In this document: one piece after another, positions 51,537 to 59,187 of the stretch
Numbering within the stretch: the first letter of the stretch is position 1
Layout of the letters: each line of letters starts with the position of its first letter
DNA from: Lutimaribacter salitolerans
GTDB lineage: Bacteria > Pseudomonadota > Alphaproteobacteria > Rhodobacterales > Rhodobacteraceae
Direction: 5' to 3'
DNA: 64,000 bases
Assembly: GCF_042677865.1 (NCBI RefSeq)
Contig: NZ_JBHUDD010000027.1
Span: forward strand, 124,001 to 188,000
The notes under the pieces: generated by a model
Told to the model about the DNA's origin: nothing
Databases searched by the model: none
What the model saw: the letters and a program-made list of their open reading frames with translations, nothing else
Position numbers and translations under genes: made by a program

Positions 51537-51860
51537 ATGGCCTATATCGCGATGAACCGCTTTCGCGTGCTGCCCGGGCAGGAAGACACATTCGAAACCA
51601 TCTGGCGCGACCGCGAAAGCCACCTGCACGAGATGCCGGGTTTCATCGAATTCCGCATGCTGAAGGGGCCGCAGCAAGGCGGGCACACCCTGTATGTCTC
51701 GCACGCCACCTGGGCCAGCGAGGATGATTTTCGCGGCTGGATGACCTCGGCGCAGTTTCGCGGCAGCCACAAGAACGCGGGCCGCAGCCGGATGGACGGC
51801 GTGATCGACGGCCCGCCGGATTTCGAAGGGTTCGAGACCGTGCTGCATCAGGCCAAATGA
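51537..51860 (+). CDS. Antibiotic-biosynthesis-monooxygenase (ABM) domain protein
   Basis: A 107-residue ferredoxin-like-fold protein: IAMNRFRVLPGQEDTFETIW (Asn and Trp as in heme-degrading or quinol monooxygenases), GFIEFRMLKGP and SHATWASEDDFRGWM. The N, W and H residues of IsdG-type heme oxygenases may be present (N7, a Trp near residue 23 and H58), but heme binding is not proven. AGGGAGA precedes the ATG. It lies in the gap between rplY and pth, on the opposite strand. Confidence 0.75.
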   Translation: MAYIAMNRFRVLPGQEDTFETIWRDRESHLHEMPGFIEFRMLKGPQQGGHTLYVSHATWASEDDFRGWMTSAQFRGSHKNAGRSRMDGVIDGPPDFEGFETVLHQAK

Positions 51861-51893
51861 AAAACGGCGCAAGGGTTTCCCCCTCGCGCCGTT
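51861..51893 (-). terminator. rplY terminator (may serve both strands)
   Basis: Stem AACGGCGC/GCGCCGTT; on the minus strand it is followed by a TTTTT run (with the stem's own T residues). Lies between the convergent rplY and ABM genes. Confidence 0.8.
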
Positions 51894-51932
51894 CCTGTCT
51901 GTCCCTCGTGGCCGTGATCTGGCCGGTCGGCT

Positions 51933-52571
51933 TTACGCTTCGGTGGTTTCTTCTTCTGCGTCCGCCGCGTCATCCTCGGCTGCATCGTCAGCAGCGCGCA
52001 GGCCCGACGGGGCCGAGATGTTGGCGATCACGAAATCACGGTCGATCGTGGGTTTCGCGCCCGCAGGCAGGGTCACCGACGAGATCGTGACGGTGTCGCC
52101 GATTTCCAGCCCGGTCAGATCGACGGTGATCTTCTCGGGGATGTCACCGGCGGTCACGACCAGTTCCACCTCGGGGCGCACAGCGGTCAGAACGCCGCCC
52201 TTTTTCAGGCCCGGAGCCTCCTCTTCGTTCAGGAACTCGACCGGAATGAACAGGGCGATCTTGGACGTGCGGCGCAGGCGCATCAAGTCCAGGTGCGTGG
52301 GCAGATCCTTGACCACGTCGCGCTGCACGTCGCGGCAGATCACGCGCACGTCGTCATGGCCGTCAACCTTGAGGTTGAACAGGGTCGATTTGAAACGACC
52401 GGCCTTCAGGTGCTTGACCAAGGCATTGAACGGGATGTTGATGGGCAGCGGATCGGCGTCACCACCGAAAACGATACCCGGAACCAAGTTGTTCCGCCGT
52501 GCCAGACGAGCGGCGCCCTTGCCTGTCCCCGTCCGGACCTCGGCATGAAGATCAGGAATCTCTCCAGCCAT
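51933..52571 (-). CDS. rplY: 50S ribosomal protein L25 (Ctc type)
   Basis: 5S rRNA-binding ribosomal protein of the long Ctc/TL5 kind, 212 residues: L25 domain (IPDLHAEVRTGTGKGAARLA) and a C-terminal TL5 domain (VPVEF-like PVEFLNEEEAPGLKKGG), then an acidic Ala/Glu/Asp tail (about 190-212). GGAG lies 8 nt before the ATG at 52571. Normally in an operon with pth; here separated by the ABM gene and a terminator. Confidence 0.95.
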   Translation of the reverse strand: MAGEIPDLHAEVRTGTGKGAARLARRNNLVPGIVFGGDADPLPINIPFNALVKHLKAGRFKSTLFNLKVDGHDDVRVICRDVQRDVVKDLPTHLDLMRLRRTSKIALFIPVEFLNEEEAPGLKKGGVLTAVRPEVELVVTAGDIPEKITVDLTGLEIGDTVTISSVTLPAGAKPTIDRDFVIANISAPSGLRAADDAAEDDAADAEEETTEA

Positions 52572-52677
52572 TTGAATTCTCCATAAGCTAGGGCGGGGTG
52601 CCTCCAAGGCTGTCACCCCGCGTGAAGCTGCGCCTATAGACCGGATGGGTGCATTTGGAAAGGGAAAAGCGCGGTTT

Positions 52678-53262
52678 TCACAGGCGGCGCATCCAGAATT
52701 GCAGCGGCTTTTTCGTCTCGTGATCGTGGTCGATATCCTTCCACGAGAATTCCGCCACCACCCCGGGCAGCTTCTCGTAGCCGCGCTTGCGCCAGAACGG
52801 ATCAAGCGGCGCGTAACCCTGCGGTCTCAGCGGATGGTCATCGGGGCGCACCACGCCACAGAATGCCGATCTGTCCCGCCCCAGCGCGCGTGCATGGTCT
52901 TCGCGCAGGTCAAAGAACCGGTGCCCGATCCCCTGCCCGCGATACGCGGGCAGCAGCACCGACTCCGCGCAGTAGAAGATCGTGTTCAGGTCCAGCCCGG
53001 TGCCCGCAAAGGCGGCGGCGAAATCGTCCGCATGATCTTCCATCGGGGTGCCGGTGGCGGCCCCCACCAGCCGGGCGCCGTCAAAGGCCCCGACCACGAT
53101 GGCATCCGCACTGTCGCGATAGGTCTGCAGATAGGCCCGCTCGTAGGCCACATCGCCATCGTAGAGATAGGGCCAGGCCCGGAACACCTTGATCCGCAAC
53201 CGCGCCACATCCTCCAGCGCCGCATCGAGGGCAGCGCCGGTCAGAGCACGCACATCGGTCAT
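52678..53262 (-). CDS. GNAT-family acetyltransferase
   Basis: A 194-residue protein with the acetyl-CoA loop VLLPAYRGQGIGHRFFDLRE and C-terminal KRGYEKLPGVVAEFSWKDID. It begins MTDVRALTGAALDAALEDV. The ATG at 53262 overlaps the SnoaL-like stop as ATGA, so the two are coupled. Substrate unknown. Confidence 0.85.
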   Translation of the reverse strand: MTDVRALTGAALDAALEDVARLRIKVFRAWPYLYDGDVAYERAYLQTYRDSADAIVVGAFDGARLVGAATGTPMEDHADDFAAAFAGTGLDLNTIFYCAESVLLPAYRGQGIGHRFFDLREDHARALGRDRSAFCGVVRPDDHPLRPQGYAPLDPFWRKRGYEKLPGVVAEFSWKDIDHDHETKKPLQFWMRRL

Positions 53263-53663
53263 TTCGAGACCTGGGCGATCCAGTCCGCAAGGTTGTAATA
53301 GGTGACGACACGGGTGATCTTGCCCTCGCTCAGCGAAAAGAACGACCCCGCAGGCAGGCGATAGGTCTGGCCACGGGCCTCGGCCAGGCCATCGTCGGTT
53401 TCCAGATAGGTGCCGTTGACGATGTATTCGGCCGCCGCGCGGGTGCCGTCCTCGCTGACAAGGATCACCATGTCGCTCAGGGTCTCGCTGTAGCAGCGGG
53501 TCATGTGCGCGCAAAAGGCGGCGAATCTCTCGCGGCCTTCGCGAATCTGCCCCTCGTTGACGTGATGGGCCACGTCCTCGGCCAGACAGGCCAGCATGGC
53601 ATCGGTGTCGCCTGCGTTGAAGGCGTCGAAATAGCTCTGGATGGTGCTGCGGGCGTCTGTCAT
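53259..53663 (-). CDS. SnoaL-like / NTF2-fold protein
   Basis: A 134-residue protein with the ketosteroid-isomerase-like fold: IQSYFDAFNAGDTDAMLACL, EDVAHHVNEGQIREGRERF and FSLSEGKITRVVTYYNLADW. A His pair and Asp/Glu line the expected pocket, but no substrate can be named. It is the first gene of a two-gene operon with a GNAT acetyltransferase. Confidence 0.85.
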   Translation of the reverse strand: MTDARSTIQSYFDAFNAGDTDAMLACLAEDVAHHVNEGQIREGRERFAAFCAHMTRCYSETLSDMVILVSEDGTRAAAEYIVNGTYLETDDGLAEARGQTYRLPAGSFFSLSEGKITRVVTYYNLADWIAQVSK

Positions 53664-53749
53664 CGGGGCCTCAAGTTGTTTGCGGCAGGGATAGCATCGG
53701 CGCGCGCGGGGGCCAACGCGAAAGCGGCACTTGCACGCGGGTCCGCGAC

Positions 53750-53775
53750 CGAGATTTTTCGGACGAAAAATCTCG
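53750..53775. repeat. Palindrome 1 of a pair, after trmB
   Basis: Perfect inverted repeat, 12-bp arms CGAGATTTTTCG/CGAAAAATCTCG with 2-base spacer. Its centre TTCGGACGAA is shared with palindrome 2 at 53799-53826. Confidence 0.8.
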
Positions 53776-53798
53776 CGCCTTTGGCGGCGCGCGGGCTT

Positions 53799-53826
53799 GC
53801 GAAAATCTTCGGACGAAGATTTTCGC
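53799..53826. repeat. Palindrome 2 of a pair, after trmB
   Basis: Perfect inverted repeat, 13-bp arms GCGAAAATCTTCG/CGAAGATTTTCGC with 2-base spacer, 3 nt from the trmB stop codon. May act as a processing or termination hairpin of trmB mRNA. Pairs with palindrome 1 by shared core. Confidence 0.8.
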
Positions 53827-53829
53827 CGC

Positions 53830-54543
53830 TCACGCCCGGCGGAATGTCAGGTAATGCGGTGTCCGCCCCTCGCGCAGGGCCTTTTGCTCGTAGCGGGTCG
53901 AGGTCCAGTCCTCCCAAGGCTGTCGCCAGTCCTGCGGCCTTTTGCCCAGCCACTCGAACCCGTGGCGCGGCACCTGCTCCAGCGTCTGACGCACGTAGTC
54001 GGGAATATCGGTCGCGACGCGAAACATCGCGCCCGGTTTGAGCACGCGCGCCAGCGGCTCCAGATGCTCGGGCGTCACGAACCGGCGGCGGTGGTGGCGT
54101 TTCTTGGGCCAGGGATCGGGATAGAGCAGAAAGGCCCGGTCGATACTGGTCTCGGGCAGCACGTCGAACAGATCGCGCGCGTCTCCTGGATGCACCGACA
54201 CGTTCTGCGTGCCCAAGCGCCGGATCTTGCCCAGCAGCATGGCGACGCCGTTGATGTAGGGCTCGCAGCCGATGATCGCCATCTGCGGATGGGTTTTCGC
54301 CATATGGACAAGGTGTTCACCGCCGCCAAAGCCGATCTCCAGCCAGACCGGCACTCCGCCGAACCGCGCCTTCAGGTCCAGCGGGCGGCGCTCGGGGTTC
54401 ACGTCCCAGCCCACGGGGCCGGGCGACAGCGCCTCGAGATCCTCGTCCAGATAGTCCTTTTGCGCCTGATTCAGCGTGGGGCCGTGAATACGGCCATAGA
54501 AGTTGCGCCACGGCGCCTTGGGATGCTTGTTCGAGGCTGTCAT
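53830..54543 (-). CDS. trmB: tRNA (guanine-N7)-methyltransferase
   Basis: Methylates G46 of tRNAs with AdoMet. It has 237 residues: LEIGFGGGEHLVHMA (AdoMet loop), MAIIGCEPYINGVAMLLGKI, FLLYPDPWPKKRHHRRRF with the PDPWPKKRHHKRR signature. The start is taken as ATG 54543 (MTASNKHPKAP); an ATG at 54555 is possible. It ends at twin palindromes. Follows metK and a 55-residue gene on the same strand. Confidence 0.95.
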   Translation of the reverse strand: MTASNKHPKAPWRNFYGRIHGPTLNQAQKDYLDEDLEALSPGPVGWDVNPERRPLDLKARFGGVPVWLEIGFGGGEHLVHMAKTHPQMAIIGCEPYINGVAMLLGKIRRLGTQNVSVHPGDARDLFDVLPETSIDRAFLLYPDPWPKKRHHRRRFVTPEHLEPLARVLKPGAMFRVATDIPDYVRQTLEQVPRHGFEWLGKRPQDWRQPWEDWTSTRYEQKALREGRTPHYLTFRRA

Positions 54544-54593
54544 GGGCGGGGCCATAGCAAGCGCGCCTGCCCCGGGCAAGCGCGCATCAGGGG

Positions 54594-54761
54594 TCAGCCC
54601 TGTGTCTTGCGCGCCTCGGCGGCGGCTTTCATCCGGGCCAGCAGCTCGGCCTTGGTGGCTTTCGCGCCGAACGGGTTCTTGTCGCTGCCCTTGCGGTTGT
54701 GCTCGTCATGGCGCGGGGCGCCCTTGGGCTGGCTGCTGCTGCCCGATTTCTTGTAATCCAT
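54594..54761 (-). CDS. Small conserved-looking protein, 55 aa
   Basis: A highly charged, soluble protein: MDYKKSGSSSQPKGAPRHDE, then HNRKGSDKNPFGAKATKAEL and a helical tail ARMKAAAEARKTQG. AAGGA lies 6 nt before the ATG. It sits between metK and trmB in the same direction (81 nt after metK, 50 nt before trmB), where a small gene of this kind is a repeated feature in related genomes (from memory). Function unknown; the Lys/Arg/Gly-rich composition suggests nucleic acid or ribosome binding. Confidence 0.7.
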   Translation of the reverse strand: MDYKKSGSSSQPKGAPRHDEHNRKGSDKNPFGAKATKAELLARMKAAAEARKTQG

Positions 54762-54842
54762 GTCCCGTCCTTTTGTTGCGGGGCCGTTTGAACAGCAAGG
54801 GGCGGCCCCGACCGGACCGCCCCCCGCCAGAATGTCACCCGA

Positions 54843-56021
54843 TCACAGTGCGGCTTTCAACGCCTCGGCCAGATCGGTGCGTTCCCAGCTGAATCCGCCA
54901 TCGGCCTCGGGCGCGCGGCCGAAATGGCCATAGGCCGCGGTGCGGGCATAGATCGGGCGGTTCAGGTCCAGATGCGTGCGGATGCCGCGCGGCGTCAGGT
55001 CGATGACCTTGGGGATTGCCGCCTCGATCAGCGATTCGTGCACATCGCCAGTGTCATGGGTGTTGACGTAGATCGACAAGGGCCGCGCCACGCCGATGGC
55101 ATAGCTGAGCTGCAAGGTGCAGCGTTTCGCAAGCCCCGCCGCCACGATGTTCTTGGCAAGATAGCGCGCAACATAGGCCGCCGACCGGTCAACCTTGGTC
55201 GGGTCCTTGCCCGAGAACGCGCCGCCCCCATGCGGGGCCGCCCCGCCATAGGTATCAACGATGATCTTGCGCCCGGTCAGGCCCGCGTCGCCATCGGGCC
55301 CGCCGATGACGAACTTGCCCGTGGGATTGACGTGCCATTCGGTGGCGTCGGTGATCCATTCAACAGGCAGAACCTCGCGGATATAGGGCTCGACCACGCT
55401 GCGCACATCGGCGCTGGTCATGTCCTCATCCAGATGCTGGGTGGACAGAACGATCTGCGACACCTCGACAGGCTGGCCATCCTCGTAGCGCACGGAAAGC
55501 TGTGATTTCGCATCCGGGCCCAGCACGGGCTCCGTGCCGTTCTTGCGCACCTCGGCCAGCCGACGCAGGATCGCATGGCTGAACTGGATCGGCGCCGGCA
55601 TCAGCGCATCGGTCTCATCCGTGGCATAGCCGAACATGATGCCCTGATCGCCTGCGCCTTCATCACCCTGCTGGCCGGTCACGCCTTGCGCGATATGGGC
55701 CGACTGCTCGTGCAGCAGGTTGGTGACCTCGCAGGTTTTCCAATGGAACTTTTCCTGCTCGTAGCCGATGTCGCGGATGCAATCGCGGGCGATCTCGTCG
55801 ATCTTGCCCATGTACTCGGTCAGCTTGGCCTGATCGCTCAGCCCCACTTCACCGCCGATCACCACCCGGTTTGTCGTGGCGAAGGTCTCGCAGGCCACGC
55901 GGGCCTCGGGTTCCTGTGCCAGAAAGGCATCCAGCACCGCGTCCGAGATACGGTCGCACACCTTGTCGGGATGCCCCTCCGAAACGGATTCGGAGGTGAA
56001 AGTGTAGTTCTGTCTTGCCAT
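54843..56021 (-). CDS. metK: S-adenosylmethionine synthase
   Basis: Makes S-adenosylmethionine from ATP and methionine. It has 392 residues with FTSESVSEGHPDKVCDRISD, the GAGDQGIMFGYATDE signature, GGAAPHGGGAFSGKDPTKVD and the KFVIGGPDGDAGLTGRK loop. Start at ATG 56021; its Shine-Dalgarno GGAG is part of a SAM/SAH riboswitch (56027-56071), so translation is expected to fall when AdoMet or SAH is high. Confidence 0.98.
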   Translation of the reverse strand: MARQNYTFTSESVSEGHPDKVCDRISDAVLDAFLAQEPEARVACETFATTNRVVIGGEVGLSDQAKLTEYMGKIDEIARDCIRDIGYEQEKFHWKTCEVTNLLHEQSAHIAQGVTGQQGDEGAGDQGIMFGYATDETDALMPAPIQFSHAILRRLAEVRKNGTEPVLGPDAKSQLSVRYEDGQPVEVSQIVLSTQHLDEDMTSADVRSVVEPYIREVLPVEWITDATEWHVNPTGKFVIGGPDGDAGLTGRKIIVDTYGGAAPHGGGAFSGKDPTKVDRSAAYVARYLAKNIVAAGLAKRCTLQLSYAIGVARPLSIYVNTHDTGDVHESLIEAAIPKVIDLTPRGIRTHLDLNRPIYARTAAYGHFGRAPEADGGFSWERTDLAEALKAAL

Positions 56022-56026
56022 GAAAA

Positions 56027-56071
56027 TGCTCCAATCATGCGACCCGCCACGCCAGGAAGCCGTTGTGGCGG
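56027..56071 (-). ncRNA. SAM/SAH riboswitch of metK
   Basis: On the minus strand: a 7-bp stem CCGCCAC/GTGGCGG, a loop AACGGCTTCCTGGC, then after a short linker ATTGGAGCA. This matches the SAM/SAH class by its CAACGGCTTCCTGGCGTG core and its ATTGGAGCA pseudoknot partner. The GGAG of the pseudoknot is the metK ribosome binding site (8 nt before ATG), so ligand binding should block translation. The class is known from Rhodobacterales metK genes. Confidence 0.9.
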
Positions 56072-56107
56072 TGAATTTCGACTCGTTACGCCGCACGGCG
56101 GCGCAGG

Positions 56108-57625
56108 TCAATGTCGTATTGAACGGCCCCGGATGGCACGGGCAAGGCCGAATGCGGCCAGGATCGCGACAATCAGTGCCGCCATCGGCCAATCGCCGGT
56201 TTTCGCGTAAACCGTAGGCGGCAGCGCGGGGGGCAGCAGCGCATCGACAAACCCCGCCTGCCCCAGCGCGATCTGCGCGCGCACCTCGCCGCGCGGGCCA
56301 ATCATCGCCGACACACCGGTGTTGGCCGACCGCACCATCGGCAGCCCCTGTTCCACCGCGCGCAACCGCGCCTGCGCCAGATGCTGATACGGGCCGGACA
56401 CCCGCCCGAACCAGGCGTCATTGGTGATCTGAAGCAACAGCCGGGGCCGTGCTGGGGCGGCGTTCACGTCCTGGGCGAACACCGCCTCGTAGCAGATCAG
56501 CGGCAGGGCCGGCCCGATCCCGGGCAGATCCATCAGCCGCGCCCCGGGGCCAGGCGAATACCCCTGCCCCTCGTTGGCGGCCAGCCCGTGAATGCCCATA
56601 CGCGCCAGCCAGTCGCCAAAGGGCATGTATTCGCCAAAGGGCACAAGATGATGCTTGTCGTAAAGCGCGCCGACCTGCCCGCCGGCATCGACGCGGATCG
56701 CGCTGTTGTAGATGCGCAAGCCATCCTCGCGCTGAATGCCCAGCACCACCGGCGCAGTCCCGGCTGCGTCGGCCACTGCGGCCAGCGCGTCCTCGGCATA
56801 GCTCAACCAGACCGGCACCGCGGTCTCGGGCCAGACGACCAGATCGGGGGGCGCGGTGCCTGTGTCGGCGGCGGTATAGTCCAGTTGACGCCGAAAGAAG
56901 AATGACGCTCTTTCGGGGTTCCATTTTTCGTTCTGGGGTGCGTTGGGCTGAACCAGCCGGATCAGCGGCGCATCGGTCGCGGGCTCGGGCGGCACCTGCA
57001 CCGCGCCCCAGTACAACAGCGCGGCAAACAGCCCCGGCACGGGCAAAGCCGCCAACCAGCGCGGCCCGGCCAGATGCACAAGCGCCGCCGCGACCGACAA
57101 CGCAACGAAGGTCAGGCCCAAGGCCCCCACATGAGCCGCAACCTGCACCGCGGGCGCGGCGATCAGCCCGTGCCCGATCAGCGCCCAGGGAAAGCCGGTA
57201 AAGACATAGCTACGCAGCGCCTCGGCCCCGGTCAGGGCCGCAATCCACACCAGAGTATGCCCGCCAAGCGCGCGCGCCAGCCCAAAGGCCAGCCCCCAGA
57301 ACAGCGCCAGACCGCCTGCCAGGAACACCAGCGCAAAGGGGGCCATCCAGCCATGGCGCGCGACATCCACCAGAAACGGCTCGATGATCCACGACAGGGC
57401 CAGCAGGAAATACCCCGTGCCCCCCGCCCATCCGATCCAGCCCGCCCGTCGCCGGCCCGGGGCCATGCCAAACAGCGCAAATAGCCCCGCCAGCCCGATC
57501 AGCGCCAGCGGCCACAGGTTCAGAGGGGCCTGCCCCGTCGCCGCAACGGCACCGGACGCCGCGGCCAGCGCCATCAAGCGGCGGGTCGATTGTCCCTGCC
57601 CCCAGCGCTGTGCGGCTGTGATCAT
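56108..57625 (-). CDS. lnt: Apolipoprotein N-acyltransferase
   Basis: Inner-membrane enzyme that adds the third acyl chain to lipoproteins. It has 505 residues: about seven or eight helices (1-215), then a periplasmic nitrilase-like domain with the catalytic triad E267 (VVWPETAVPVW), K324 (LYDKHHLVPFGEYMPF) and C378 (LPLICYEAVFAQD), and a last helix. The gene lies directly upstream of the metK riboswitch, so the metK promoter must lie within or just after its end. Starts 1 nt after the corC stop. Confidence 0.96.
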   Translation of the reverse strand: MITAAQRWGQGQSTRRLMALAAASGAVAATGQAPLNLWPLALIGLAGLFALFGMAPGRRRAGWIGWAGGTGYFLLALSWIIEPFLVDVARHGWMAPFALVFLAGGLALFWGLAFGLARALGGHTLVWIAALTGAEALRSYVFTGFPWALIGHGLIAAPAVQVAAHVGALGLTFVALSVAAALVHLAGPRWLAALPVPGLFAALLYWGAVQVPPEPATDAPLIRLVQPNAPQNEKWNPERASFFFRRQLDYTAADTGTAPPDLVVWPETAVPVWLSYAEDALAAVADAAGTAPVVLGIQREDGLRIYNSAIRVDAGGQVGALYDKHHLVPFGEYMPFGDWLARMGIHGLAANEGQGYSPGPGARLMDLPGIGPALPLICYEAVFAQDVNAAPARPRLLLQITNDAWFGRVSGPYQHLAQARLRAVEQGLPMVRSANTGVSAMIGPRGEVRAQIALGQAGFVDALLPPALPPTVYAKTGDWPMAALIVAILAAFGLARAIRGRSIRH

Positions 57626-57626
57626 C

Positions 57627-58523
57627 CTAGCTTTCTGTGCCGCCGTTGACGCGCACGCGCAGGCGCTTGATGCGGCGGGGGTCGGCCTCGACCACCTCGA
57701 TCTCGGGGCCGGCGGGGTGCTTGATCACCTCGCCGCGCACCGGCACCCGGCCCGACAGCATGAAGACCAACCCGCCCAGCGTGTCGATTTCTTCCTCGTC
57801 CACATCCTCGGTTTCGGTCAGGGACAGACCGATCTCGGCCTCGAACTCGTCCAGCGGGGTCTTGGCCAGCGCAATGTAGATTCCGGGCTTTTCCAGCGTC
57901 CAGTAGCTGTCATCGTCGGTGTCGTGCTCGTCCTCGATCTCGCCGATCACCTGTTCGATCAGGTCCTCGATCGTCACCAGCCCGTCGACACCGCCATATT
58001 CGTCGATCACCAACGCCATGTGCTTGCGCTCGGTCTGCATCTTTTGCAGCAGCACACCGATCGTCATCGAGGGTGGCACATAAAGCAGTGGGCGCAGCAT
58101 GTCGGTCACGTCGAAATGGCCACCGCTGCCGTTGAACCCATGGCGCAGCGCGAAATCCTTGAGATGGATCATGCCCTGCGGGCTGTCCAGCGTGCCGTCA
58201 TAGACCGGCAGGCGCGACATGCCGGACTCGCGGAACTGCTCGACCAGTTCTTCGCGGCTGATCGTGCAGGGCACCGAGACGATATCGGCCTTGGGCACGG
58301 CCACGTCCTCGACCCGCATGTGACGCAGATTGGACAGGCCCGGCAGCGGATGCTGCGCGGCGAGCCCCGTGCCGTCATCCTCGTCGCCCATGTCCGAAGG
58401 GCTGAGTGCCCCGATGATGCGCTTGAAAAATCCACCGCTGTTGGCGGTGCTTTCATTCTGTTCGATCTCTTCGCCCTGCGCGCCCGGCGCTGCGATAGAA
58501 GACCCGTCGGTGCTGTCGCCCAT
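57627..58523 (-). CDS. corC: CorC/HlyC-type CBS-domain protein
   Basis: A 298-residue cytosolic protein without membrane helices: a short acidic N-terminus, two CBS domains (about 70-200; MRVEDVAVPKADIVSVPCTI and GVLLQKMQTERKHMALVIDE), and a C-terminal CorC_HlyC domain (GLVTIEDLIEQVIGEIEDEH; EEIDTLGGLVFMLSGRVP). CorC takes part in magnesium/cobalt efflux and is usually found beside ybeY and lnt. Same order here. Confidence 0.94.
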   Translation of the reverse strand: MGDSTDGSSIAAPGAQGEEIEQNESTANSGGFFKRIIGALSPSDMGDEDDGTGLAAQHPLPGLSNLRHMRVEDVAVPKADIVSVPCTISREELVEQFRESGMSRLPVYDGTLDSPQGMIHLKDFALRHGFNGSGGHFDVTDMLRPLLYVPPSMTIGVLLQKMQTERKHMALVIDEYGGVDGLVTIEDLIEQVIGEIEDEHDTDDDSYWTLEKPGIYIALAKTPLDEFEAEIGLSLTETEDVDEEEIDTLGGLVFMLSGRVPVRGEVIKHPAGPEIEVVEADPRRIKRLRVRVNGGTES

Positions 58524-58561
58524 CTGTCCTTACCAGTAAACGGGCCTGTCAGACCCTTCGT

Positions 58562-59065
58562 TCATGAATATGGGTCAGAAAGACCCAGTTTGCCAAGTAT
58601 CTCGACCTCGGTTCGTTCCATCAAAGTGGCGTCTTTGTCACGTAAATGATCATACCCCAAAAGATGCAGGGTGCCATGCACGATCAGATGCGTGACGTGA
58701 TCGGCCAGCGGCTTGCCCGCCGCAACGGCCTCGCGCGCGCAGGTGTCGTAGGCGATGGCGATATCGCCCAGTTCATGCGCAAAAGGCCCGTCAGCCGCAC
58801 CCGTTGGCAGATCAGGGGCCGCACCGTCAACCTGTGCGGCGTGCTCTTCGGCAGGCCAGGACAGAACGTTTGTCGGCTGCGGCTTGCCCCGGAAATCGGC
58901 GTTCAACACCGCGATGCGCGAATCGTCGCAGGCCAGAACTGCGATCTCGAACCGCGCGTGATCAAGCCCGAGATGCGCCAGCGTGGCACTGGCTGCGGCT
59001 TCGGCCAGGGCTTCCAGCCCGGCCTGCTGCCAGCGGTCGTCTTCGATGATCGTGTCGGTCAGCAT
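58562..59065 (-). CDS. ybeY: Endoribonuclease YbeY
   Basis: Single-strand-specific endoribonuclease for 16S rRNA 3' maturation and ribosome quality control. It has 167 residues, with zinc ligands H130, H134 and H140 in HLIVHGTLHLLGYDH, and TNVLSWPAEE upstream. Belongs to the phoH-ybeY-corC-lnt gene string. Confidence 0.95.
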   Translation of the reverse strand: MLTDTIIEDDRWQQAGLEALAEAAASATLAHLGLDHARFEIAVLACDDSRIAVLNADFRGKPQPTNVLSWPAEEHAAQVDGAAPDLPTGAADGPFAHELGDIAIAYDTCAREAVAAGKPLADHVTHLIVHGTLHLLGYDHLRDKDATLMERTEVEILGKLGLSDPYS

Positions 59066-59080
59066 CTGTCAGATGTCTGT

Positions 59081-59152
59081 GGCGGGCCAGCCCGCCACAC
59101 CTCTTGCTCAAGTGGGGGGCCAGCCCGCCACACCCCTCGGGTTATTCGACGA
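59081..59152 (+). repeat. Tandem 18-bp repeat fused to a type 1 dispersed repeat
   Basis: GGGCCAGCCCGCCACACC occurs at 59084-59101 and 59117-59134; the first copy forms a hairpin GGCGGGC/GCCCGCC. The second copy continues into CCTCGGGTTATTCGACGAGA and AGAGGAAG, a diverged type 1 end. It fills the gap between phoH and ybeY. Confidence 0.65.
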
Positions 59153-59187
59153 GAGAGGAAGGGCATGGCGAACCTGCCTTGCACCGG

